Notes: generated by a model not told the origin, from the letters alone. 64,000 nucleotides of DNA from Phaseolus vulgaris (GCF_000499845.2 NC_023754.2:10608618-10672617), one strand, 5' to 3'; positions 48,011 through 59,869 are shown, counted from the first letter of the stretch. Made by a program: numbers and translations.

Positions 48011-51000
48011 CTCTGCCACAAGCTGGGGAGCAAATATTGATGAGACCCAGCTTGAAACAAATATTCTTAAAAGATTGAGGACTTAAAGCTTTGGTATAAA
48101 TATCAGCCAATTGCTCTGTGGTGGAAATGGGAAGCAAATGGATGAGACCCTTCTTTAATTTTTCCCGGACCATGTGACAATCTATTTCTATATGTTTTGT
48201 ACGCTCGTGAAACACTGGATTTGCTGCAATGTATCTTGCTGAATCATTGTCACAGTATAAAAGAGATGGTTGCTCAAAAGAAACTTTGAAATCTTGAAAA
48301 AGATAAGTTAGCCATTGAATTTCACATGTAACAATGGCCATTGCCCTGTATTCAGCTTCACAAGAACTCTTTGATACTGTTCCTTGCTTCTTTGACTTCC
48401 AAGATATGAGAGAATTTCCAAGATACACACTAAAACCAGTCACTGGTTGTCTTGAATCACTACAGGTGCCCCAATCACTATCACAAAAGGCTTTCAGATG
48501 AACAGAGGTAGTGGAAGAGAAAAATAGACCAAGACTTGGAGCCCCTTTGATATATCTGAGAATTCTAATCGCTGCATTATAGTGAACAATTGTAGGTTTA
48601 GCAAGAAATTGGGAAAGCTGTTGCACAGAAAATGTTATGTCAGGTCGGGTATTAGTGAGATACATAAGTCTTCCAATCAATCTTCAGTAGGCTTGAATAT
48701 CTGTGAAAGGAACACTTCCAGTAGAAGAAAATTTCTCATGATTATCAATAGAAGTGGGTGCAGGTTTGTAGGCTAAAAGACCTGCATCTGTTAATAATTC
48801 CAATGCATATTTCCTTTGATTTACCATTATTCCTGTCTTACATCTTGCTACTTCTAGACCAAGAAAATATCTTAAATTCCCAAGATCTTTAATCTTGAAT
48901 GTCTGATTCAAGGCTTGTTTGATTCGAGCAATCTCTTCTTTATCATTTCCTGTCAATATTATATCATCCACATATACCAATAATGTTGTAAAAGATCCTT
49001 CAGAAGAATTAATGAACAAAGAATGATCATTCATAGATTGAGTATATCCCATAGAAAGCAAAAATGATGACAGTTTGGCAAACCATTCTCTGCTAGCTTG
49101 CTTAAGACCATATAAAGCCTTTTTTAGTTTACAAACTTTTCCTGGTGGAATAGAAGTCAATCCAGGAGGAACAACCATGTATACATCTTCTTTCAAATCT
49201 CCATGTAAAAAGGCATTGTTTATGTCTAATTGTTTCAATGCCCAATTATAAATAGAAGCTAAAGAAAGAAGCAACCTTATGGTGATCATCTTTGCTACTA
49301 GAGAGAAAGTATCAAGGTAGTCAATGCCTTCTGTTTGTGTATATCCCTTTGCCACTAACCTTGCTTTATACCTTTCAATTGTCCCATCAGCCTTATATTT
49401 TATTTTGAATACCCATTTGCAACCTATGGCAGCTTTGTTCTTAGGCAGAAGAGCAGTCTCCCAAGTTTGATTTGACTCTAAAGCAGATATCTCACATTGT
49501 ATAGCTTTTCTCCAACAGTCATGTTTCACAACTTCAGAATAAGTGTTTGGCTCAACATGTGAAGAAAGAGACATAACAAAAGATTTGTAAGAAGGTGACA
49601 AATTGCTATAAGACAAAACAAAATTCAAAGGATATTTAACTCTTGAAGATGTACTGGAAACGTTAAGATTACAATGATAATCCTTTAAATACTTAGGTGA
49701 TCTTTTTATTCTTGTGCCCATTTGGACAGATGAATCTGATTCAGAACTTTGTTCTATATCATGATTTTCATTGAGGTTTAGGTCTATATAGGAACAATCT
49801 ACGTCTGAAACCTCAATTTGTGACTCACAATTATTATCACTGCTATTTTCAACATTATCACAAGGTGCAAGAATGACTTGTGATGGCTGACTTAAGACAA
49901 ATTGATCTTCAGCAAACAAAATTTGATCATCAATATTAGGACTGTTAGTTTCATTACTAGTATCTTGAACCCTTTGGTATGGAAAAACATGTTCATAAAA
50001 GACAACACCCCTAGACACAAAAATTTCTCTTGATTGAATATTCAACAAAATATATCCTTTTGTCCACCTTGGACAACCAATAAAAACACATTTTGATGCT
50101 CTTGGATCAAATTTTCTTCTATTTGTTGACAAAGTGCTAGCATAACATAAAGAACCAAACACCTTTAATCCATTAAAATCAACATCAGCTTTGAAAAGCA
50201 TTTCATGAGGGGAAGAATAGTTTAAAACAGGTGTGGGAAGCATGTTTATAATACGCGCAACATGTATCACAGAATATGACCAATAAATTTTGGGTAAATG
50301 AGATTGTATCATAAGAGCTCTTGCTACATCTAATAAATGACCATGTTTCCTTTCAACTATACTATTTTGTTGTGGAGTATTGACACATGATGTTTGATGT
50401 ATTATTCCTTTACTAACAAAAAAATTAGTCATGACAAACTCAGTTCCATTATCACTTCTTATTATTTTTATTGTTGTCTCAAACTGTGTTTGAACAAAAA
50501 ATAACAAAATGTTCCAAAACGTTAACAACTTCAATTTTTGTTTCAAAAGAAAAATCCATGTGTACCTCGAATAGTCATCAACTATGGTCAAGAAATATTT
50601 ATGGCCATGAATTGATGGTATTGAGTATGGTCCCCAAATATCTACATGAATCAAATCAAAACATTTTTCCGATTTAGATGTACTAATAGGAAAAGAAAGT
50701 CTTTTTTGCTTTGCAAAATGACAAACAACACAAACAAAAGATTTGTTATATTTAACAAAAGTAAATTTATTCTTGATAACATCAATACATTTATTTGAAA
50801 TATGACCTAATCGGAAATGCCAAAGGGTCTCTAGATCACTAGCACTGACATTAACAATATTGATGATGTGTGTATATTCAAGGGGTTTAATTTGAAATTT
50901 CTGGTAAGATGGGATCCTGAGTATATAAAGTCTATCTTGCATCTTAGCATAACCAATTATTTTCAAGGAGTTTTTGTCTTGAATGTGACAACCATTAGAA

Positions 51001-51659
51001 TCAAAGGTAAGAACACAAGATAGTCTATCAACCAATTTTGTTACTGAAAGAAGATTAAAAGTGAAGCAAGGAATATACAAAACATTGTCTATGACATGAT
51101 TTTGATTGAGAAAAACACTTCCAGAATAATTGGAAATGACTTGATTTCCATTTGGTAATTTGACATAAATAGGATCAATTTGACGATACAAAGTGAAGTA
51201 AGTTAAGGATGAACAAATGTGATCAGTAGCACCACTATCAATAATCCAAGAACTAGAAGAAGAAATAGAATTATTACCAGTTTGTGTTGTCATGTTGGAA
51301 GGAATAACAGAGACTTGACTAGAAACATTGTCACTGGATTTGACCTGTTGTAAAAGAGCTAACAATGTTTAATACTGCTCAGGAGTAAAACCAATTTGTT
51401 GAGACTCCACTTCTGACTTTGAACTTTCATGATTCTGCTCATTATTGTTAAAATTTGTATTGTGAAAGGCTGCATGACTTTGACGATGCTTCTGATTTTT
51501 AAATTTGAAATAAGGTGGAAAACCATGCTTTTTATAGCATGTATCAATGGTATGCCCTGTCTTTCCACAATAACTGCAAATTTTGGAAGTATATCCTCTT
51601 CCATAGCTTCCTTTTCCATAGCTTTCTCTTCCATATCCACCACCCATGCCATAGATCAT
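47970..51659 (-). pseudogene. copia gag C-terminus and pol, one frame with two nonsense codons
   Basis: One frame of 1,230 codons is interrupted only at 51369-51371 and 48684-48686. Order: glycine-rich Gag end with zinc knuckle CSYCGKTGHTIDTC, then protease WIIDSGATDHICSS, LWHFRLGHISNKC and integrase (HVDIWGPYSIPS, RSDNGTEF, NTPQQNSIVERKHG). RT follows with [15 protein letters not shown] and YVDDIILTG, then RNase H with [13 protein letters not shown] and KQGTVSKSSCEAEYRAM. The C-terminus has YTKALSPQSF. A short segment in the integrase (LKLLTFWNILLFF) is out of frame relative to the sister copy but restored after two compensating shifts. Upstream (51817-51662) the Gag start MGEIVYPSQDLC remains, but most of Gag is deleted. 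Confidence 0.92.
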
Positions 51660-51880
51660 AGCATTGTTATTATAACCTCATTTGCTAGTAGCAATCATTG
51701 CCTTGGATTGATCACCAAAAACTTGCCTCTCTTGTTGTGTAATGAGAGAGTAAACTCTATTCAAGGATGAATTATCTGATAAACTAACATGGTAAGGTGA
51801 ACAAAGATCTTGTGAGGGATAAACAATTTCACCCATAGATAAATGTAGCAACCAGAGCTCTAATCAGAGCTCTGATACCA

Positions 51881-52199
51881 TATTACGAAATAGAATAGAG
51901 ATGAACAAAAGAGAACAGAAATGAACAAAAGAGTAAACTGAAGACAAAGGATATGAGAATGAATATCTCTTCTTTCTTGTTATTCAAATCAAAACAAATG
52001 GTCTGAATATATACAAGTAGTACACTCATTCTAGGTTTAACTAAAGAGGAAAAGAATCAATAATTAAATAATAGAATCATAACACACAAGACAAAATAAA
52101 GGTTATTCACCTCTATAAAGAGAAACAACTGATAATTAGAAAAGACACTCAATTAATATTAGGATCCTTCTATAACTCTGGTATCCGTATCCTTTAATA
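51881..52199 (-). repeat. 5' LTR of the minus-strand copia copy
   Basis: 319 bp; inner end abuts the TGGTATCAGAGCTC primer site at 51867-51880. Terminal sequence is TATTA...TAATA. Confidence 0.88.
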
Positions 52200-52336
52200 T
52201 ATAGAGAACAAACCTATCACGGAACAGAACATTCCAAATATGGGAGAATCCAAAGCTCTCATAGGAGATTGGAAATATCTACACAATCAATGAATAAGCC
52301 TATACATACAAACCTACCTATCACATGCAGAATCTG

Positions 52337-52610
52337 TAATGGGACTGAGACTAGAGAACACAGACAAAATTAAGAGACCATAGGTTTAATTATGGGATCA
52401 CAAACCCAATAAAAAAACTCCATTGTACCTTAAAGTTGGGTCAAATCAAAATAGAGACTTATATTTTCTCTTTTAATCACAACCAATATTTTTCTTTTTC
52501 TATTCTTTTGCCAATACGTCATAATAGCTTTTTACTGCATTTGGATATGAGATTTTAAGATTTAACTTATTTTTATAGAGAATTTGAGATATTTTTTTAA
52601 TAAAATAAGT
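52337..52610 (+). repeat. copy B of the local repeat
   Basis: Begins TAATGGGACTGAGACTAGAG and runs through TGCATTTGGATATGAGATTT to TTAATAAAATAAG. Same order and orientation as copies A and C. A solo LTR interrupts it at its right end. Confidence 0.85.
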
Positions 52611-53095
52611 TGTTGGTATTGTACTGGTATGACCGACCGACATGCTGACGTGGTTCGGTCTTCCTGACCGAGCTGACCGAGACACTTACGGACGACTTGG
52701 CTGACCAACACATATAACCATTAACGCTCAAACCAAGATCAGTGAAGCTAAACTAACCATTAAGAATTAGGTAACATAATCATAAGTGTGACTCATTCCA
52801 CTAATAAGGCCAATGAGGTAAGTCCATTAAAATAATATAAATAGCACACATTCCAAGGAGCAAGGTACGTCATTATTATTGTACACCTACTCGAGTGCCG
52901 AACAGCCTCTTTACTGACTTAAGTGTCGAAGTGTCATCTGCAGGTACCTCCCCCATTTGGCATTGGCCTGAAACCGAGAGTCGAAGGAGTAGCACGAAGC
53001 GAGAAAGATCCCAGTGAAACTCTAACAACCTGTCCAAAGGAAGGAGGAAGACGAAGATTTCAATAGTTCTTTATGTGCATCTCCTAGTAGGAACA
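52611..53095 (+). repeat. solo LTR of a gypsy-type element
   Basis: About 485 bp, TGTTGGTATTG...GTAGGAACA, with a TATA box (TATAAATAG near 52836). Short GACCGA and GCCGA/CCGAGAG-like units resemble the gypsy LTR at 23.5 kb in style. No primer site or coding sequence follows. Its left limit is supported because copy C of the local repeat continues past this point without it. No clear target duplication seen. Confidence 0.7.
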
Positions 53096-53741
53096 AATAT
53101 AAATAATTTAAAAGAATTGAAATTTTAGAACTTTATGAAAGTAATGTATCACTTTGAGAATTTCAAATTCTATTTAAAGAGTAAGATTTTTTATATTCTT
53201 AAAGTCGTGTATTTTCTCTTTGAATCCTTTTCTCAGTTTGATTTTAGTTAACACATCATTGAATTTATTAATACCAGATTTTAGTTAGCACATTATTGAG
53301 TTTATTAATACCAAGACAGTAGTTTTAGTTGATGTCGATTATGATTTTTTTTATTACTATTTGTGGTAGTTTTTATTTAATTTGTTAGTACTAATTTTAT
53401 TATTGTAGATAATTGTTATATTTTTGTTGGATATTCACTAAAATTTTCCTTTAATCAATTTCAATAGACTATTTTTAAAAGATGTGAACTAGATTTTTTA
53501 TTGATGTGTATTATAGTTATTTTTTTATTGCAATATTTGTAGTAGACGTTGAAGATGCAACAAGTTTAGAAAGAAGGGTTAAATGGAGATTGAACTCAAA
53601 TTTCAGATTAATAAACAAACAAATATAGAATTAATATAGTATAAAGTAGAGAGAACTGGTATGCATTCACCCTACAACTTGAGCTACCACCATTTCCTTA
53701 TGCAAACAACTTAAGAGCTTTACAATACAACTCTCTTTTCA

Positions 53742-55717
53742 ATGGCTTTACTATTCTTCTGCTTAGTTTTCATTTCATGTGTTTTCACAACCCTTGTAGT
53801 GAGAAAAATAGGAAACACAAACAAGAAAGGTGAGGACACACCTTGTAACATGCCCCATGGACCTAGAAAGCTACCTGTTATAGGAAATATACACAATCTG
53901 CTATTCTCTCAACCCCATAGAAAATTAAGAGACCTGGCCTTAAAACATGGACCCTTAATGCATCTTCAACTTGGAGAAGTTTCTACAATTGTCATTTCAT
54001 CCCCTGAGTGTGTCAAGGAAGTGATGAAAACCCATGATATTAACTTTGCCACACGGCCTAAAGTCCTAGCTAGTGAAATCATTTCTTACAATTCCACAAG
54101 TATAGCTTTTGCTCCCTATGGAAATTATTGGAGGCAGCTAAGAAAAATTTGCACATTGGAGCTTTTAAGCCTAAAACGTGTCAACTCATACCAACCAATT
54201 AGAGAAGAGGAGCTCTCCAATCTTGTCAAATGGATAGATTCGGAGAAAGGATCCCCCATCAATCTCACTCTAGCTCTACTTTCATCAATTTATAAAATTG
54301 CTTCAAGGTCTGCCTTTGGCAAGAAATGCAAAGACCAAGAAAACTTTATATCAGAGATGAAAAAAGCCACAGAACTTTTTGCAGGTTTTAACATAGGTGA
54401 TTTCTTTCCTTCTTCTACCTGGCTTCAACTTGTCAGTGGCTTGAGACATAAGCTTGAGAAGTCCCATCAACAAGTTGATCAGATACTTGAGAACATCATC
54501 AATGAGCATAAAGAGGCAAAGTCAAAAGCCAAAGATGACCAGAGTGAAGCAGAAGATCTTGTGGATGTTCTCATACAATATGAGGATGGTAGAAAGAAGG
54601 ACTTTTCCTTAACTAGAAACAACATCAAGGCCATAATTCTGGTATGGATTTTTTTTCATGAACACAATCTAGCTCACACAGGTTACTATTGTAGAATTAC
54701 TAAGATAAACGTGTGCCCCTTTATATCTTATCTTTGTAGTAGTGGAACATTTGCCATATAAGTCTCGCATCATGCAGATTGTCCTTTAACTCTTTGGACA
54801 TCCTTGCACTTTCCTAATATCATTGGTCATAGAATTTCTCTAAGATCCTCTGGGGCCTCGAGTTGCATTGCACATGACCCTTATGCTTTTTTAACGTTTG
54901 CATCAACCCTCCTCGTAGGGGTATATGGTATAATGTGTTTCTTGGGAAATAATAGGAGGTTTCTCTGTAATCTGTTTCAAATATTTAAAGGATTTTAGGG
55001 TAGGGATAAAAAAGAAAGGAGTATGGAGGAGAATCTGATGAAACCTCAAGAAGTGTTATTGTAGTTTACTCCATCGTTAAATTACTTTTTCAGGACATTT
55101 TTGCTGCTGGAGGTGATACTTCAGCAACAGTCATAGATTGGGCAATGGCTGAAATGGTAAAGGATCCAAGAATAATGAAGAAAGCACAATCTGAAGTGAG
55201 AGAGGCATTCAGTGGGAAGGGAAGGGTTGATGAAAATTCCATCAATGAACTCAAATATTTGAAACTAGTAGTCAAAGAAACCATGAGGTTGCACCCTCCA
55301 GCTTCTCTTTTGCTTCCAAGGGAATGTGGTCAAGCATGTGAGATACATGGTTATCACATACCTGCCAAAAGCAAGGTCATAATCAATGCTTGGACAATTG
55401 GAAGAGATCCAAACTATTGGACTGAGCCAGAGAGATTTTATCCTGAGAGATTCACGGCTAGTACTATTGATTACAAAGGGACTAATTTTGAGTTCATTCC
55501 CTTTGGTGCTGGAAGAAGGATATGCCCTGGCAGCACATTTGCTTTGAGAACTATTGAACTGGCCCTTGCAATGTTGTTGTATCACTTTGATTGGAAACTT
55601 CCCAGTGGAATGAGAAGTGAAGAATTGAACATGAGTGAGGTGTTTGGAGTCACAATGAAAAGAAAATATGATCTGTTCTTGGTCCCTTTTCCTTATCATC
55701 CTTTGCCTGTCACATGA
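53742..55717 (+). CDS. cytochrome P450, CYP71D-like (2 exons)
   Basis: Exon 1 is 53742-54641 (300 codons) and exon 2 is 55094-55717. The 452-base intron is phase 0 at the usual A-type P450 position. The product is 507 aa. Residues 1-20 form an ER membrane anchor, followed by the proline-rich hinge PRKLPVIGN (41-49). Other motifs: C-helix WRQLRK (130-135), I-helix AGGDTS (305-310) for oxygen activation, K-helix ETMR (362-365), PERF (417-420), and heme loop [11 protein letters not shown] with Cys444 as the iron ligand. No disruption is visible. The CYP71D group hydroxylates terpenoids, flavonoids and alkaloids; substrate cannot be told from sequence. A promoter relic and a truncated paralogue lie downstream. 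Candidate TATA-like TATAAAG lies near 53640, and AATAAA at 55792. Confidence 0.95.
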
Positions 55718-55719
55718 AC

Positions 55720-56630
55720 TTCTGTGTGAAACTGAAACCTACGGTTATCTCTATAATGCATACTGCAGAACACAAATCAAGTGTCAGTTGAAATAAAGCT
55801 TTGTTTGACTATGCTTGGCTCTAACAGAAAATGAAAATTGCGTAACTAATGCATAGTATAAAGCTGTTTTATTTTGCTTACATTTTCTTAAGGTGTGTGT
55901 GGCTCAGAAAGACTGTAATGTTATGTACTCTTATGCTTATAACTTTCAGGTATTTGGAGTTTAATTTATATACTGCTTTTAAATAACTCTCCATTACATA
56001 ATTTATATTATTCATAGGCCATTTTTTCTACATCTTTCTGCATTATATGTAATGAAGTGTCTTATTTTACAATTCATATTTCATAATTATGGTTTCCAAT
56101 TGTTTCTTTAATAACACATCAACTACAGACTTTTCTCCCTGCAAGTTGAACAAAACTTTGTGGAAGATATGATCCTACTAATCATCTTGACAGTCAAAGG
56201 AATCTTGGCCTATTTTCATGCGAAACACAATTCTTTATACGGGACTTTCATGAGAAACTTAGCCTACATTAGAAAATCAGGTTCTAGAAAACTTATATTA
56301 CTTGATCATATTCATTCTTTCCTTATCTAAGTTCTTGTTCACCCAAACCAAAAACTAAAAACCTTTAGACGCATTAAGTAATTTTTTGAATTTCCAAGGC
56401 AAGCATATCCTTTGACCTGTTTTGGTGAAAATGACAAAACTTCAACTAAAATATCTCTGGCAGTGACGATATCCTTGTATTAAAAAATTGTTAATTGTAG
56501 AAAGTTGAAAACATAGTCTACCAAAATTAAAATTATAACATATAGTCATGGAAAATGAGCTTTTGTCCACTTTCTGAGAAAAAGATAACGTCTTGATTGA
56601 ACTAAAGGGAAGCAGTTTTCAAATTTTGAG
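55720..56630. other. P450 3' flank, no further gene seen
   Basis: AT-rich. Contains the likely P450 3' UTR (AATAAA at 55792). No recognisable coding region. Confidence 0.5.
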
Positions 56631-56639
56631 TAGAAGACA

Positions 56640-56870
56640 CTTCCATAGAGAAGAAATCAAACACGGAACAAAGCATTCCAAGCATAGGAGAACATGAAGA
56701 TGATGATACTGTCCAAAACAGAAAGAAAAAGCAACAACTTGCACCCGTATAAGAATGTTGAACAATGTGTATATAAATAGACACAGTACGTAAATGTTCC
56801 TTTTCCATGCATAGCTCTGCTATTCTTCTAGTTTTTAGCTCTTACAGGAAATAGGATGAATCTACCATCA
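56640..56870 (+). pseudogene. relic of a P450 promoter and first codons
   Basis: The string AACAATGTGTATATAAA and its surroundings match the upstream region of the P450 pseudogene at 58.55 kb. It is followed by GCTATTCTTCTAGTTTTTAG, resembling the start of the P450 coding sequence, but the frame stops after 15 codons. Sequence at 56,650-56,700 (CACGGAACAAAGCATTCCAA) also matches 52,215-52,240. Looks like a decayed third P450 copy. Confidence 0.5.
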
Positions 56871-57692
56871 GCAACAAAGAAAGTTTTGAGTATAGACTTG
56901 TTTTGAGTGTATATATATAATCTAATAAATTATATACATTAAATTAGATTTCTTCTTAACAAAAAACTTGTTTGTTCTTTTGACTATATGCCAAAGCCTT
57001 ATTCCTCCTACAATTTTGTGAAGAATGTTCAATCATCTGACAAGAGTGACAAAATTCTGGAACTCTTTCATATTCCAGATCAACCACAAGGCAAAGCCTT
57101 TTCAGTTGTTGTGTGAGTGCTTCAAGATGGTTGTGCCCAAATCTTTCTTTAACTGCATCTCATTCTTTCTTCATGCAGCTTGTGCATTTCCGAATTGAGT
57201 AATTCAGAAATTTTTTTTCCAAATTGATTGTTTGGTTACTCATCCTTTTGTGGTTTCTTTTCACAGAGTGTACTGTCAGTAAATTAGGAAGGTTGAAATT
57301 CTGATATCAAATTAAGATAATGTTAAGAAATAAAATTCCTAGAATTGAGGGGAGAATAAAACATGACCAAATCATTTCCTGATATTTTGTTCTTTCAGAA
57401 ATAGGTTGCTATCATTTCTTTTTATTTGTATGTGATAAATCACTCTCATCAGTATTAGAATAAAGTTTTATTCCCCTCCTATCTACATCTACATCTACCA
57501 TTACTGCTGAGAGGGACACTGGCTGCAATTTTTTCAAGTGTTTAAAGTTATTAATTTTTGTAAAATTATATTATATTTATAATGTCAAATTTAATATAAT
57601 ATCTAAATTATAATTTTTTAATATTTTTTTAATATTATAATTTAAAATTAATATTTTATGAAAATCGTGTGCGTTGCCGTGTCAGGCACTAG
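56871..57692. other. spacer, no gene recognised
   Basis: AT-rich sequence without coding features. Confidence 0.5.
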
Positions 57693-57972
57693 TAATGGGA
57701 CTGAGACTAGAGAACACAGACAAAATTAAGAGACCATAGGTTTGATCATGGGACCACAAACCTTATAAAAAAACTCCATTGTACCTTAAAGTTGGTCAAA
57801 TCAAAATAGAGACTTATGTTTTCTCTTTTTTATTTGTTATCACAACCAATATTTTTCTTTTTCTATTCTTCTGCCAATATGTCATAATAACTTTTTACTG
57901 CATTTGGATATGAGATTTTAAGATTTAACTTATTTTTATAGAGAATTTGAGATATTTTTATAATAAAATATG
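57693..57972 (+). repeat. copy C of the local repeat
   Basis: Begins TAATGGGACTGAGACTAGAG and continues past the end of copy B into TTTATAATAAAATATG. It lies about 0.6 kb upstream of the P450 pseudogene. Confidence 0.85.
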
Positions 57973-58053
57973 TTAGATTGTATGATAATTTACGTTTAAT
58001 CATCCATGTTTTTTATAATGTCTTTATTTTTATAGAGAATTTGTTTGTTAATT

Positions 58054-58437
58054 CTCTACAAGAAAATCATGAAATAAAAACTAATTTTTAGAGGTCAAAA
58101 TAATTAGTTGCAATAGTAACTAAATTAGAAACCATTTTAGAAACTAAAAACATAATTGGTTTCTAAATTAGATTCTATTATTGTTAAATAGTTTTTAAAT
58201 TGGTATCTAATTAGCAACCAAGGTTTTAACTACCAATTATTTAGTTTCTAAATTTGGTCTCTAAAACCTTGGTTGCTAATTAGATACCAAATTAGAAACT
58301 ATTTAACAATAATATAAACTCATTTATAAACTATTTTTTTTTTTTAGTTTCTAAAATGGTCTCTAATTTAGTTACTATTACAACTAATTATTTTGATCTC
58401 TAAAAATTGGTTTCTATTTCATGATTTTCTTGTAGTG
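58054..58437. mobile_element. CACTA-derived hairpin MITE
   Basis: The right end, inverted, reads CACTACAAGAAAATCATGAA; the left end reads CTCTACAAGAAAATCATGAA. Arms of about 100 bases pair almost fully, and the middle also folds back. A 3-bp ATT flanks it (58051-58053 and 58438-58440). 384 bp, no coding capacity. Confidence 0.85.
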
Positions 58438-58601
58438 ATTGTGTGACTCCAACTTATATTTCACTCCAAGAATAATTAAACAAGTAACTTAACCTTCCAA
58501 ATATAATATAAGTTGAAAATTACAAAATCAAGGAGAATGCTAAACAATGTGTATATAAACAGCCACAAGTAGAATCACACTAGTAATACAACTCACTTTT
58601 C

Positions 58602-58909
58602 CACGACTTTACTATTCTTCTACTTAGTTTTCATTTTATGTGTTTTCACAACCTCTATAGTGAGAAAAATAGGAAGCACAAACAAACAAGAAAGTTGAGG
58701 ACACACCTTGTAACATGCCTCATGGACATAGAAAGCTACCTGTTATATGAAATATACACAATCTGCTATTCTCCCAATCCCATAGAAAATTAAGAGACGT
58801 GGCCTTAAAACATGGATCCTTAATGCATCTTCAACTTGGAGAAGTTTCTACAATTATCATTTCATCCCCTGAGTGTGCTAAGGAAGTGATGAAAACCCAT
58901 GATATTAAT
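58602..58909 (+). pseudogene. truncated P450 pseudogene, paralogue of 53742
   Basis: Close match to the first ~300 bases of the intact P450. The start codon position reads ACG, a 4-base insertion near 58,680 shifts the frame, and a TGA occurs in the hinge region near 58,748. It ends abruptly in the codons for THDIN where a CACTA-like terminus begins (58910). A TATA box (TATATAAAC) lies near 58550. No heme-binding part exists downstream. Confidence 0.93.
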
Positions 58910-59690
58910 CACTACAAGAAATTATCTATTTACATATTGATTATTACATACGAATTTGGATCCGTATGTAAAATGAACGTTACATACAGATATTTACATA
59001 TAAATTTAATTTAGTATATAAATAAATATTACATACGAACTTTTTCGTTTGTAAATCGAACATGATTACATACAAATTTTTTCGTATGTAAACCAAACAT
59101 GATTACATACGAATTTAATTCGTATATAAAGTCCTTTGAAAACCTATTTGTTAGCCTCATCAATACCATTCTTTTTTTGCCAAAAACAAATATTTTTTAA
59201 ATAAGGATAATTTGGGTCTTAAAAAGTAAACCTAAATCTCATTTTCTATTCTCATACACCCTCCATTGCCCTCACATAAAGAACATACAGAACAGAGATG
59301 AGAATAAATTTTAAACCTAGGGTTTTCTCTAGTTGACACAAGAGCAGCAAGGCGCATCTCAGGGCACTGTCAAAGACCCTAGCACCACCGACGAGTGGTG
59401 GTGGCGGCGATTGAGTGGAGCAGGTCGCGCAGTGGTTGCAGGTGGCGGTTCGGGCGTTCGTGCAATGGTGGTGGCGAACGAGTAGAGCAAGTCGCACGGT
59501 GGTTACAGGTTGCGGTTCGTGCAATGGTCACAGGTTGCGGTTCGTGCAGTGGTCGTGGGTTGCAAGTCGACAGTGTTTCCGATGGTGTCGTTGGGTGGTG
59601 TGGAATTAGGGTTGCATTGTGATTTAGGTTATTAGGGTTATGTCTCAAATTGGTGCATTGACATTTTCAATTTGTTTGATATTTTTGTGA
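58910..59690. mobile_element. left end and interior of a CACTA-like element
   Basis: Starts CACTACAAGAAATTATCTAT inside the P450 pseudogene. Subterminal units TTACATACGAATTT and TTCGTATGTAAA alternate in both orientations at 58,944-59,135, as CACTA subterminal repeats do. A GC-rich interior with imperfect repeats of GCGGTTCGTGCAATGGT follows at 59,340-59,620. No matching right end was found, so the extent is uncertain. Confidence 0.6.
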
Positions 59691-59869
59691 AATCTCGTTT
59701 CGCTCTGAGATTTTTATGGAATTTCCTTCCCTCTCTCTGCAGACTGAAGAAAAGTTCGTTTTCAAGCCCAATGATCTTACATCCAACAACAAGCTCGATT
59801 GTTTGATATGTTTAATCATCCTATAATGTCTAATGCGTCTTTATTTTAATCTGCACACTCAGTAGTTGT

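Larger units (their letters stand above)
47686..52199 (-). mobile_element. Ty1/copia element, minus strand, with non-canonical LTR ends
   Basis: The 5' LTR (minus sense) is 52199-51881, 319 bp, reading TATTAAAGG...CGTAATA. Directly next to it is TGGTATCAGAGCTC, a methionine tRNA primer site. The 3' LTR (48010-47686) lacks its last ~45 bases and contains an internal ~50-bp duplication. Gag is mostly deleted and pol carries two stops. The element is flanked by a 26-bp direct repeat (47658-47683 and 52200-52225), not the usual 5 bp. Confidence 0.85.

Noticed and set aside
59252..59648. Possible small protein genes in the GC-rich segment of the 58.9-kb element
   Set aside because: Several frames on both strands are open at once because of low-complexity repeats; none has a family match I recognise.
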